Shown here one piece after another: positions 1-11,050 of a stretch of 64,000 nucleotides of DNA. Within the stretch, counting starts at the first letter, position 1, and every line of letters starts with the position of its first letter. The position numbers and the translations under genes are program-made. Below the pieces are notes generated by a model that was given only the letters and a program-made list of their open reading frames with translations, searched no databases and had not been told where the DNA came from. Source of the stretch: Cymbidium sinense (taxonomy: Eukaryota > Streptophyta > Magnoliopsida > Asparagales > Orchidaceae); the NCBI GenBank assembly GCA_021442155.1, contig CM038214.1, positions 311,953,001-312,017,000 on the forward strand, read 5' to 3'.

Positions 1-2050
1 AAAAACCTAAATAAAATAAAATTGAAATGAAAAATAAAAATAGAAAAAACCTCAAAACTAAATAAACACCTAAACCTAAAAAATAAAACTAAAAATAAAA
101 CCTAAAAAAAAACCTATACCCTAAACTAAAAAAAAAAAAACTATACCTAAAAAAAATATAAAAAATAAACTAAACTAAGATAAATAAAACATAAACCGTC
201 AATTCAATAAAATAAAATAAACTAAAAATAAACCTAATCCTAAACTAAAAAAAAGCTAAAAAAAGCTTAAAATAAAAACCTAAAACCTAAACCTAAAAAA
301 ATAAAATAAAAACCTAAACCTAAACCTAAAAATAAAATATAAAACCTAAACCTACAAAATAAAATAAAAATAAACTTAAACCTAAACCTAAACTTAAAAA
401 CTAAACAAAAATAAAAAACCTAAACTAAAATAAATAAACCTAAAAGAAATAAACTAAACTAAATAATAATAAAATAAATAAAATAAAATAAAATAAATAA
501 AATAAATAAAAAACTAAAACTAAATTATATTTTTTAAAACCCTAAACCCCTAAACTAAACTCTAAACCCTAAATCTAAACCTAAATCTAACACTAAATCC
601 TAAACCCTAAACCTAAACCCTAAACCCTAAACTCTAAACCCTAAAAGTTTAAACACTAAACCTAAAACCTAAACTAAAGAACTAAACCCTAAACTAAACC
701 TAAACTCTAAACTAAACTCAACTAAACCTTAAACTAAACTATAAACCCTAAAACATAAACTAACCCTAAACCCTAAATTCTAAACCCTAAAAACCTTAAA
801 CCCTAAAGCTTAAACCCTAAAACCTAAGCTAACCTTAAACCCTAAGACAACCCTAAACCCTAAAACCTAAAAACCATAAACCATAAAGCCTAAACACTAA
901 ACTTTAAACCCTAAACACTAAACCCTAACCCTAATCCCTAAACTCTAAACTTTAAACCCTAAATCCTAAACCCTAAACCCTAAAAACCTAAAAACCTAAA
1001 CCTAAAAATAAAGTAAATAAAAAAACTTGAACCTAAATAAAGTAAGAACTTAAACTAAAACCTAAACCTAAACCTTAAAATAAAATAAAATAAATTAATA
1101 GAAATAAACTAAGATAAAATAAGTAAAAACCTAAACTAAACTAAAAAAATAAAATAAACCTAAGAACAAAAAATCTAAATAAAATAAAAACTAAATGTAA
1201 AATAAAAATAAAATGAACCTAAAATAAAATAAAATAAAAACTAATAAATCATAAAATAAAACTTAAAAATAAATAAAAAATAAAACATAAACCTTAAACT
1301 AAAAGAAAAACTTAAACCTAAAATAAAAATAAAATAATAAAATAAAATAAACCTAAACCTAAATTAAAATAAACTAAACTAAAATAAATAAATCCTAAAC
1401 CTAAACTTAAACTAAATAAAATAAAATAAAATAAAATCCTAAACCAAAATTAAAAAATAAAACTAAAAAATAAACCTAAAATAAAAACCTAAAACCTAAA
1501 CCTAAAATGCAAAAATAGAAACCTAAACTTAAACTTAAAAATAAAAAATAAAACCTAAACCCAAAAAATAAAATAAAAATAAAACTCAACTAGAAAAAAA
1601 TGTAAACATAAAAAAATAAACTAAATTATAAAACATAACTAAAATAAATAAACTTAAAATAAATAAATTAAACAAAATAATAAAATAAACTGAAATAAAA
1701 ATAAAAATAAAACTAAAATAAATAAAAATAAACTAAATAAACTTAAACCGACCGGTTCACTTAAATTAAAAAAAAATCCTAAATCCTAAACCCTAAAGCC
1801 TAAACCTTAAATCGTAAACCTACAACCCTAAACCCTAAACCCTAACCCTAAACCCTAAACCCTAAACCATAAAACCATAAACCCTAAAACTCTAAACCCT
1901 AAACCCTAAACCCTAACCCTAAACCCTAAACCCTAAACCCTAAACCCTAAACCCCAAACCCTAAACCTAAACCTAAAGTAACTATAGAAATTTAAAAATA
2001 AGCCTAAACCCTAAAACCTAATAAACCTAAACCTAAGCCTATTCCCTAAG
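1..2050. repeat. Arm A array, first part: AT ladder and CCCTAAA blocks
   Basis: Two AT-rich ladders (about 1-535 and 985-1,775) built from AAATAAAAT and CCTAAA words alternate with blocks of degenerate CCCTAAA (about 536-985 and 1,776-2,000). The longest clean heptamer run lies near 1,910-1,955. The ladder includes the word ACTAAATGTAAAATAAAAA (near 1,190), whose reverse complement recurs in arm B, so the ladder is a defined repeat and not random AT sequence. The module-boundary box lies at about 1,750-1,768 in reverse complement. No gene is visible. Confidence 0.9.
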
Positions 2051-2489
2051 AATGGGATGAACCTTGACGGCAAGAACATTATCGTCAACTAGGCTCAATC
2101 TAGATTTAGTGGTGGACACGAAGGTAGAAATGACATTTATTGTAGTGGTGGTGGGGGATCTGGAGGTGCTGGGGATATGGAGGTGGTGGTCGCAGCAATG
2201 GTGGTTATGGGGATGGGAGAGAGAGTTCTGGGATATGATGGTGGATCCTGATACTCGACAGGCTGATGGGAACTAGAGAAATAAAAGAATGGCCAATCTG
2301 ATCTGCTGCCTATAGAATTGTGTCTTTATAGTAGAGATGATTCTAGTTATCTAGGGATTTTGATTTGCTCCATGCATGCTAATTTTTGATTTATGTCATC
2401 GCTTGTGTCTAAGAAAACTTGGTGTGTTACTTAGTTGATGAAATCCAACAAAAGAAATATTAAATATGAATTTGTTCTCTATTAAAAAA
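2051..2489 (+). pseudogene. GR-RBP exon-2/3'UTR fragment, copy 1
   Basis: This is a 5'-truncated copy of a plant glycine-rich RNA-binding protein gene. The first codons read NGMNLDGKNIIVN, the last part of the RRM domain, followed by a glycine-rich tail (GGGGSGGAG, then YDGGS) and about 200 bp of 3'UTR shared with the other copies. In the glycine frame there is a TAG at 2,090-2,092, where the family has the Glu of the VNEAQSR motif. A one-base deletion near 2,168-2,175 shifts the frame, and part of the glycine-rich middle is missing. The expected C-terminal Trp codon is also TAG. The RNP1 motif and the first exon are absent here and elsewhere in the window. Such proteins normally bind RNA in stress and clock responses; this copy cannot encode one. 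It sits between CCCTAAA blocks and ends in a short A-run. Confidence 0.85.
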
Positions 2490-4107
2490 TACCAAAAACC
2501 TTAAACCCTAAATTAAAACATGAACCTTAGACCTAAAACCTAAACCATAAACCTTAAAAACTAAAAACCATAAACCTAAACCCTTAACCCTATAACCCTA
2601 AACCCTGAACCCTAAAACCTAAACCCTAAACCCTAAACACTAAAGTCTAAACCCTAAAGCCTAAACCCTAAACCCCAAATCGTAAACCCTAAATTCTCAA
2701 CTGGCCCTAAACTTTGAATCCTCTACAAACCTTAAATCCTAAACCCTAAAAAGCTAAAAACCTAAACCTAAACTAAATAAAACCAAAAAAGAAAATAAAT
2801 AAAAAAACATAAACCAAAATAAAATAAAAACCTAAACTAAAACCTAAACCTAAACCTAAACCTAAACCTAAAAAGAAAATAAAATAATAAATAAAAACTA
2901 AACTAAAATAAAATAAATTAAAACCTAAAGTAAACTAAAAAAATAAAACATAAATAAAATAAAAACTAAATGTAAAAAAAACCAAAATAAAAGAAAATAA
3001 TAATCAAATAAAAACCTAAACCTAAAAAATAAACCCAAAAATATAACCTATAAATAAATAAAAAATAAAACCTAAACACTACACTAAAAAAACCTAAACC
3101 TAAAATAAAAAAAAATCAATTAAACATAAACCTAAACTAAAATAAACTAACCTAAAATAAATAAAACGTTAACATAAACTTAATATTAACTAAACCTAAA
3201 CTCTAAAGTAAATAAAATAAAATATACTACAAAAAACCTAATCCTAAACAAAAAAAACCCTAAAAATAAACCCAAAATAAAAACCTAAAAGCTAAACCTA
3301 AAAAAATAAAATGAAAACCTAAACCTAAACCTAAAAATAAAAATAAAACATAAATATATAAAATAAAATAAAAATAAAACTAAAAAAAATAAACATAAAC
3401 CTAAACCTAAACCTAAATAATAAACTAAAATAAAAAACCCAAACTAAAATAAATAAACTAAACTAAATAAAAATAAAAAATAAACCCTCAACCCTAAAAA
3501 AATACCTAAACCCTAAACCCAACTACAAACCTACTGTGATCCTCCATAAACCTAAACCTCTAAACCCTAAACCTAAAGCTCCATAAACCCTAAACCCTAA
3601 ACAAACCTAAAACTAAACTAAATCCCTACCTAAACCCAACCCAAACCTCCTTAAACCTAAACCCTAAACTCTAAACTCTAATCCCTAAACCCTTCAGTTT
3701 AACCCTCCTAAACTCCCTCAGAACCCTCCCTAAACCTAAAATCCAAAACTCTAACTAACCTCCCTCCACCTACCCTAAACCCACCTTTAAACTGAGCCAT
3801 AGTTCTCCTAAACCCTGACTAAACTAACTATAAACCAAGCTAAACCTCCACTCCCTCCTAAACCTAAACCTCTAAACCTTAAATCCTAATAACCCACCTA
3901 AACTAATCAACTCTAAACCTAAATCCTAAAAGCATAAACCCTAAAACCCTAAACCCTAAACCCTAAACCCTAAACCTTAACCTTAAACCCTAACTCTAAA
4001 CCCTAAACCATAAACCCCAAACCCTAAAACTAAACCTAAAGTAACTAAATAAATTAAAAAAAACCTAAACATAAAAACCTAAACTAAACCTCAATCTAAA
4101 CCCTAAG
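2490..4107. repeat. Arm A array, second part
   Basis: Degenerate CCCTAAA words run to about 2,765, followed by an AT ladder to about 3,480. From 3,480 to about 3,930 the telomere words become unusually C/T-rich, with CCCTCC, CCTCCATAAACC and similar. Ordinary CCCTAAA text then resumes up to the next GR-RBP fragment. No gene is visible. Confidence 0.88.
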
Positions 4108-4612
4108 AATGGGCAAAACCTTGATGGTAGGAACATCACCATCAACCAGTCTCAGTCTAGATCTGGTCATGGAGGCAAAGGCAGAGGCAGTGGTTATCAT
4201 AGTGGTGGTGGGGGATATGGAGGTGCTGGTGGATATGGAGGTGCTAGTGGATATGGGGTTGGTGGTCAGAGTAGTGGTGGTTATGTAGGCGGGAGGAGCG
4301 ATGAAGGTTACAGCCATGGCGGTAGCATAGGGAGAGATTCAGGATATGATGGTGGATTCTGCTACTCGAGAGGCCGGAGTGGTTTTGATGGAAACTCGAG
4401 AAAATAAAGAATAGCCAATCCGATCTACTACTTATGGAATTATGTCTTAAAGTAGAGACAGTTCTAGTTATCTAGGATTTTTGATTTTCTCTATGGATGG
4501 TCATTTTGATCTATGTAACCACTAAGGTTTTAGAAACATTAGTGTGTTACTTGGTTAATGAAATCGAAAAGAAGAGACATTGAATCTGAATTTTCTCTCT
4601 ATTTAAAAAAAA
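4108..4612 (+). pseudogene. GR-RBP exon-2/3'UTR fragment, copy 2 (best preserved)
   Basis: The glycine frame is open for 99 codons from AAT at 4,108 to the TAA at 4,405-4,407. It begins NGQNLDGRNITINQSQSRSG, the end of an RRM (its last beta strand and the linker), and continues with GGGGYGGAGGYGG repeats, GGQSSGGY, GGRSDEGY and a C-terminus DGNSRK. The family usually ends in NWRN; here the Trp codon is TCG. The 3'UTR runs to about 4,612 and ends in an A-run. There is no frameshift, but RRM exon 1 is missing, so the frame has no credible start codon. The bases just before AAT are CCCTAAG, so an AG directly precedes the coding sequence, as expected of an intron acceptor. It could be a captured terminal exon or a 5'-truncated retrocopy. 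The long open frame on the opposite strand here is only a shadow of the glycine codons. Confidence 0.88.
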
Positions 4613-7600
4613 TCCTAAACTCTAAAATAAAACCTTAACCCTAAAACAAAACCTTAACCCTAAACTCTAAACCATAACCCTAAACCCTAAACCATAAACC
4701 CCTAAACCCTAAACCTTAAACTACCCCTAAACCCTAAAACCTAAACCCTAACACCCTAAACCCTAAACCCTAAAACCTAAAACATAAACCCAAAACCCTC
4801 AACCCTAAACCCTAATTCGTAAACCCCAAATCTTAAACCCTAAACTCTAAATTAACCCTAAACTTTAAACCTTAAAACCTAAACCCTAAAAAGCTAATAA
4901 CCTAAACCTAAACTAAATAATACCTAAAATTAAATAAATAAAAAAACCTAAAATAAAATAAAATAAAATAAAAAATAATAAAATAAAAACATAAACTAAA
5001 ACCTAAACCTAAACCTAAACCTAAACCTAAAAAAATTAAATAAAAAATAATAAAATAAATAAAAACCTAAAATAAACTAAAAAATAAAAAACTTAAATAA
5101 AATAAAAACTAAATGAATACCTAAACCTAAAAAATAAACCTAAAAATAAATAAAGAATAAAAAATAAACCCTAAACCAAAAATAAAAATAAAATAAACCT
5201 AAACCTAAACTAAAAAAAATAAACTAAAATAAATAAAAACCAAAACCTAAACCTAAACATAAACCAAATAAAACAAAATAAACTATAAATAAACTAAAAC
5301 CTAAACTAAAAAAATTAAACCTGAAAATAACCTTAAAATAAAAACATAAAACCTAAATCTAAAAAAATAAAATAAAAACCTATACCTATACCGAAAAATA
5401 AAAAATAAAAACTAAAACCTAAAAAATAAAAAAATAAAAAAAATTAAAGTAAAAAATAATCCTAAACCTAAACCTAAACCTAAAAAGTAAACTTAAATAA
5501 AAAACCAAAACTAAAATAAATAAACTTAAAATAAATAAACTAAACTAAATAAAAATAAAAATAAACCTAAATGAAAATAAAATATAAAATACACTAAAAT
5601 AAATAAAAAAAAACTAAATAATCCTAAACATACAAGTTTGATTAATTTAAAAAAACTAAAAAATTGAAAAATAAAAAAAACCTAACCCTACACTCTAAAC
5701 CCTAAAACTAACCCTAAACCCTAAACCTACAACATAAAACTCTAAACCCTAAACCCTAAAACCCTAAACCTTAAAGCCTAAACCTTAAACCCTAAACCCT
5801 AAACCCTAAAACCCCAAAATAAACCCTAAACCTAAATAGAACACGAACCTAAACATTAAATAAACCTAAAAATAAAATAAATAAAAAACTTAAACCAAAA
5901 TAAAATTAAAAAATTAAAATAAAATAAAAACCTAAACTAAAACCTAAACATAAACCTAAACCTAAAGTTAAACCTAAAAAGAAAATAAAATAAAAATAGA
6001 AACTAAAATAAAATAAATAAAGAAAAACCTAAACTAAACTATAAAATAAAAAACTTAAATAGAATAAAAATTAAGCCTAAATAAAAATAAAATAAACTTA
6101 AAATAAAATAAAATAAAAACTAAATAAAACCTAAAACTAAAAAATAAACCTAAAAATAATTAAAAAACATAACCTAAACCCTAAAATATAAAAAACCTAA
6201 ACCTAAAATAAAAATAAAATAAACATAAACCTAAACTAAAATAAAGTAAACTAAAATAAATAAAACCTAAACCTAACCCTAAATCTAAACTAAATAAAAT
6301 AAAATAAATTATAAATAAAGCCAAATCTAAACTAAAAAATATAACCTGAAAATAAACTTAAAATAAAAACCTAAAACCTAAACCTAAAAATAAAATAAAA
6401 TAAAAACCTAAACCTAAACCTGAAAATAAAAAATAAAACCTAAACCTAAAAATAAAATTAAAATAAAACTAAACTAAAAAATGATCCTAAACCTTAAAAG
6501 AAAAAAAGAAATTAAAATAAAAAACCAAAAGTAAAATAAATAAACTAAACTAAATTAAAATAAAAAATAAACCAAAATGAAAATAAAAAATAAAATAGAT
6601 GAAATTAAATTAAAAATAAACTAAATAAACTTAAACCTACCAATTTAGTTAATTAAATAAAAAATAAATAAATAAAAACCTAACCCTATACCCTAAATTC
6701 TAAGACTAACTCTAAACTTTAAACCCTAAACTATGAAACCCAAAACTCTAAATCCTCAACCTTAAACCCTAAACCCTAAATCCTAAAACCCTAAACTTTA
6801 AACTCTAAACCCTAAAGCCTAAACCCTGAAGCCTAAACCCTAAAACCTACAACCCAAAACCCAAAACCCTAAACACCAAACCCTAAACCCTACACCCTAA
6901 ACCCTAAATCTTAAAAACGTAAAAACCTAAATGTAAACTAAAGAAACATAAAAATAAAATAAATAAAAAACCTAAACCTAAATAAAATAAAATAAAAACC
7001 TAAATTAAAACCTAAATATAAACCTAAACCTAATCCTAAACCTAAACCTAAACCAAAAACTAAAATTAAAATAAAAAATAAACTAAAATGGAATAAATAA
7101 AAACTAAACTAAGATAAAATAAATAAAAATAAAAATTAAAGTAAAAAATTAATTAATTCTAAACATAAAAAACCTAAATAAAATAAAACCCAAATGTAAA
7201 ATAAAAATAAAATAAACCTAAAATAAAATAAAATAAAAAATAAATAAAAATCTAAACCTAAAAAATAAACCTATAATTATAACATAAAAATAAATAAAAA
7301 TTAAATCCTAAACTAAAAAAAAAATTGAAACCTTAAATAAACAAAATAAAATAAACCTAAACCTAAACTAAAATAAAATAAGCTAAAATAAATAAAACCT
7401 AAACCTAAATAATAAAATAAAAATAAAGCTAAACTAATAGATAAGCATAAAACTAAACCTAAACCTAAAACATAAACTAAAATATAAAACTTATGCTAAA
7501 ATAAATAAACTTGAAATAAATAAACTAAACTCAATTAAAATAAAAAATAAACCAAAATAAGAATATAAAATAAAATAAAATAAAATAAATAAAAAGTAAA

Positions 7601-7929
7601 CTAAATAAATGAAATTAACCTAAACCTACTAGTTTACTTAATTTTAAAAAAGTTCATAAACCGTAAACCCTAAATCTTAAACCCTAAACCCTAAACCCAA
7701 TTTCTTAAAACTAACCCTAAACCCTAAACCCTAAACCCTAATTCCTAAAACTAACCCTAAACCCTAAACTAACCCTAAACCCTAAATACAAAACCCTAAA
7801 CCCTGAACCCTAAACCCTAACCCCTAAACCCTAATCTTAACCCTAAACCCTAAAATCATAAATCTTAAACTCTAAACTAACTCTAAACCCTAAAACCTAA
7901 TAAACCTAAACCTAAATCTAAACCCTAAG
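4613..7929. repeat. Arm A array, third part
   Basis: CCCTAAA-rich blocks lie at about 4,613-4,900, 5,680-5,845, 6,675-6,930 and 7,650-7,925. Between them are three AT ladders at about 4,905-5,660, 5,850-6,680 and 6,930-7,650. The module-boundary box is seen in reverse complement near 5,630, 6,636-6,656 and 7,626-7,645 (CCTACTAGTTTACTTAATTT). There is no coding sequence. Confidence 0.88.
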
Positions 7930-8113
7930 AATGGGCAGAACCTTGATGGTAGGAACATCACTGTCAATAAGGCTCAGTCTAGATCTGGTGGTGGAGGTGA
8001 AGGTGGAGGCAACAATTATCGTAGTGGTGGTGCGGGATCTAGAGGTGATGGTGGATATGGAACTGGTGCTCAGAGTAGTGGTGGTTATAGAAGTGGGAGG
8101 AGTGACGGAGGTT
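7930..8113 (+). pseudogene. GR-RBP exon fragment, copy 3, cut at the array inversion
   Basis: The frame reads NGQNLDGRNITVNKAQSRSG, then a glycine-rich run (GGGGEGGGNNY, GGYGTGAQSSGGY) up to RSDGG, without a stop and without the usual middle deletion. The Glu codon of VNEAQSR is AAG here. The match to the other copies stops inside the GGTTAC codon pair at 8,110-8,113 and runs straight into three perfect TTTAGGG units. The last third of the tail and the whole 3'UTR are missing. The break is therefore a physical junction and not decay. GGTT is shared by both sides and may be junction microhomology. Confidence 0.88.
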
Positions 8114-8136
8114 TAGGGTTTAGGGTTTAGGGTTTA
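8112..8136 (+). repeat. Short perfect TTTAGGG run at the strand switch
   Basis: Three exact TTTAGGG heptamers plus TTTA follow the broken GR-RBP copy. This is the first place where the telomere word reads TTTAGGG on the + strand; everything to the left reads CCCTAAA. The perfect repeats contrast with the degenerate array around them. Confidence 0.9.
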
Positions 8137-9385
8137 AATTATCATCAATATAGTCACCATAGTATGAGAATCCCTTTACATTTGAGAATGAGCCATCTTT
8201 GCCAGAATCCCTTTTAAGACCATAGCCAAGAGTATAATTAGGCCAGCATAAAACCCACCATAAGAGAATAGTAGAAAAAGCAACCTGCTGGAATCCTGCT
8301 AAACAAATCAATGAGCCAAACATATGAGACATATATGAAACTTTCAGGCCAAGATTACAATGCTGGAGTATAGTCTAGAAAAGAAACCCTATCATAATAA
8401 GCAATGCAAATGTTAACAACCCCTTTATTAATAACCATTGCAAAAGTTAACAAAAAGCAAGTGTAAAGCAAGGCAGCAGAACACAAACCCAAATACAACA
8501 AGGGATGCAGAAGTCTAACAGGACCAAGGTTAGAATGCAGCAACAGATTAATTATACCAGTAAGCACAGGAAATAGGCTGCATCCCATCGTAAATAGCAC
8601 CAAATAAAGACAGTCAGAAAGATAATCCCAGTAACAGCATGCTGGGCATAAAACTGATAATCCAGATCAACAAACAACCAAGATAGCAAGACAGCAAATG
8701 ACATCAACTATCCATAGAACCACCTATTCAGAATAGACAGTGCATAAGATAATAACCAAGTAGATAGAAGCCTAATCACGGGGATCTGCACAAGCCTAAC
8801 TGAACCAAGATGGAAAAAATAGCGTGGTGTAGTCCACGATATCGTGATAACCGGCCAACACAAAGAAAGATAATCGATAAACCCCATAAGTAGCTTCGGA
8901 CATAGGACCCTAAAGTCCCATAATCAATAGATAAAATAGCAAAATAATTATTGCACCCACCATAAGATAATCTAATATAAAATAGAGAAACAGCATAGAC
9001 ACTTAGGGGGTTCAAAGGAGAGCCAACATTGGAATCCTGAAAAACCAAGATAGTAGATAACCAAGACAACAAATAACCAAGATAGCAAATAACAGCTAGC
9101 TGGCCATAAAGCCAGTCCTTCAAGACAAAGAAAAGCAGACCAATAGTTAAGCCAACAGCATTAGTAAAAGTAGACTGGAAAGAAGATAAAAAGAAAATCC
9201 AATCCTGGAAGGAGAAAATAATAATAATAACAAGGGTATAATAGTGTCTCTCCGTACAAGTTGGGGTGATGAGATTAGCAAGAACAATCAGAAAAACCAA
9301 GGCAGTAAATAACGAAGATAACAAATAGCCAAGATAGCAAATAACAGCTAGTTGACCATAGAAACACCCAATTAGAATATACAGT
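8137..9385. other. Non-telomeric island with internal imperfect repeats
   Basis: This mixed-composition sequence has no telomere words and is bounded on both sides by TTTAGGG-type text. It contains three related stretches, about 8,671-8,745, 9,056-9,110 and 9,298-9,385. They share AACCAAGATAGCAA and a CCATAGAA or CCATAAAG word, and two of them end in ATACAGTGC- or AGACAGTGC-type text. I do not recognise it. The right edge coincides with the end of the third repeat. Confidence 0.7.
8776..9385 (-). CDS. Unrecognised hydrophobic open frame (doubtful gene)
   Basis: The frame is open on the - strand from about 9,385 to 8,776, roughly 200 codons. There is no convincing ATG: the first possible start is a TTG at 9,324-9,322. 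The predicted peptide is very hydrophobic, with several possible membrane segments, and repeats itself: YGQLAVICYLGYLLS appears twice, at the two related DNA repeats, followed by different continuations. I recognise no family. The + strand is A-rich here, so its complement automatically encodes Leu, Ile, Phe and Val; hydrophobicity is weak evidence of coding. Repeated peptide text would also follow from DNA-level duplication. A third DNA copy of the repeat (about 8,671-8,745) lies beyond the stop. It could be part of an undescribed transposon or a chance frame. Confidence 0.25.
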
Positions 9386-9790
9386 GCTTAGGCTTTAGGA
9401 TTTAGAGTTTTTAGGGTTTAGTGTTTAGGGTTTAGGATTTGGAGTTTAGGGTTTAGGGTTCAGAATTTAGGGTTTAGGGTTTAGGCTTTAGGGTTTAGGA
9501 TTTTATTTATTTATTTTTATTATTTTTAGATTAAGTAACTGATAGGTTTAGGTTTCTTTAGTTTATTAAGTTTATTTTTTTATTTATTTTAGTTAATTTT
9601 AATATATATTTACATTTAGGATCATTCTTATTTTTAATTAGTTTAGTTTATTTATTTTAGGTCTAGTTATTTTAGTTTAGATTTTCTATTTAGTTTATTT
9701 TTTAGGTTTAGGTTTAGGTTTAGGCTTATGCTTATTTTATAGTTTAGGCTTTTTTACTTTATTTTTTATGTTTAGGGTTTAATTAGTCAA
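9386..9790. repeat. TTTAGGG block and short ladder between island and insertion
   Basis: Degenerate TTTAGGG words on the + strand (9,390-9,500) are followed by a short AT ladder that includes the boundary box (TTAAGTAACTGATAGG, 9,531-9,546). This is a small piece of the arm-B module lying to the left of the 11-kb block. Confidence 0.85.
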
Positions 9791-11050
9791 TTTTCCTATT
9801 TAAGTGAGCAATAAATCCCAAGAAAATTATAAGAGGCAGAGGTTATCCCATTAAATTAAACCACCAAATTTGGAATTAATTTCTCAAGCAATTAAAAGGT
9901 AATTAAGCTTTTTAATTTTATAATTAAACCTTATTTAAATCTTAATTATTATTCAAAATTAGTTAAGATCATTTTTAATTAATTCTCCTCTGAAATACTT
10001 TTAAAATGAGTATTTATTTACATCTTTTTATTTCTCTATGATGTTTTATGATTTTTAGAAGTTTCAGTCATTAAAAATGATTAATTAAACATAATTAAAT
10101 CCTAATCTTATTTTCTCCATCGACACACTAACGCAGTGCACTTTCTATGTGGCACTATGGGATTGGCTACTTAAAACTTATCCTACTCAGCACCTACGTG
10201 GCAGCAATGGATGCGCTTTCTCATCCACCATCCGATCTAAGATCAGAAGTTAGATTGGATGGCTATGATTAATCCCACAGCTTAATAGGATTAAATCAAA
10301 TTGATCTAGTAGATCTAATCATAACTGTCCATTTTCATCACATGGAACAAGTGGTGCATGATATAACATCAGTCAAGTGAAGGAGAATGGAGTCCGTTCG
10401 CCATTACTCACTTGATCCAAGCTTACCCGAGCTTGGATCAACTTTAAAAGGATCCTACACCTTCATGACATCGATCAGAGGGGATCCAATGGTCAAGATC
10501 ACACGAGATGCAAGTTTTCTTCAAAAAGCTCTAACCCATTTTTACCTAAGGATTAGTTTTGGAAGCATATCTCGTTAGAGCTCAAGACTGGTGGCACGAA
10601 CAATTGAGGATGCTTCATCTAGTAGAGACAAAGCCCTATTGAGTAGCAATTGGATCAATTTCTTGATGTTCATTAAGAAGGCCATGAACATAAAATTTGA
10701 AGCTCATCTTTGATCGAAGTCCCACCTTTGATGGTCGAGAAGCTTGAGAGATGATTTATTCTTGCTCAACGAGGCCTAAGGAAGGTGCATGAAAAATTAA
10801 TTTGAGTTTTATTGAGAAATGGGGAAGTTAGGTCAGAAATGGGAGTGTCTTATTTCGAGACAGATGAGAATGGCATTTTTTGATCGAAGAATGACCTTGG
10901 GAGCTTAGGGAATGGCTCTAGCAGCTCATCTTTAGTAGCTACGGCTCTAAAGAGTGATATGTGTGTGTCTTTGAGTGGAAACGAGAGGGTGTATACCCCC
11001 TTCATCTTAATCAGATGGTGGGATTAGGTTTTAGCTTCTAGTGGCTATCT
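9791..11050. other. Unassigned left part of the 11-kb insertion, with two hairpins
   Basis: AT-rich single-copy-looking sequence (9,791-10,100) leads into more balanced sequence. A near-perfect 11-bp inverted repeat occurs at 10,230-10,260 (one mismatch), and a perfect 12-bp inverted repeat with a 6-nt loop (stem TTGATCCAAGCT) at 10,412-10,441. The 63-codon frame at 10,387-10,578 has no recognisable domain. This could be the 5' LTR or leader of the gypsy element, but I found no matching 3' LTR, no primer-binding site and no clear element ends. Confidence 0.5.

Noticed and set aside
1..2000. A true chromosome end
   Set aside because: The telomere words are degenerate and interrupted by AT ladders, there is no long perfect CCCTAAA run at the left edge, and arm B is in the opposite orientation far from the right edge.
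2064..2276. Val/Trp-rich open frames over copies 1, 3, 6 and 8
   Set aside because: They are +1 shadows of the glycine frame; the RRM end and the YDGG tail are seen only in the other frame.
4108..4407. Copy 2 as a functional GR-RBP gene
   Set aside because: The frame is open, but the RRM exon with the RNP1 motif is nowhere in the window, there is no credible start codon, and the surroundings are the same telomere words as for the dead copies.
10387..10578. A 63-codon gene in the left part of the insertion
   Set aside because: It has no recognisable domain, overlaps a hairpin and lies in a decayed element.
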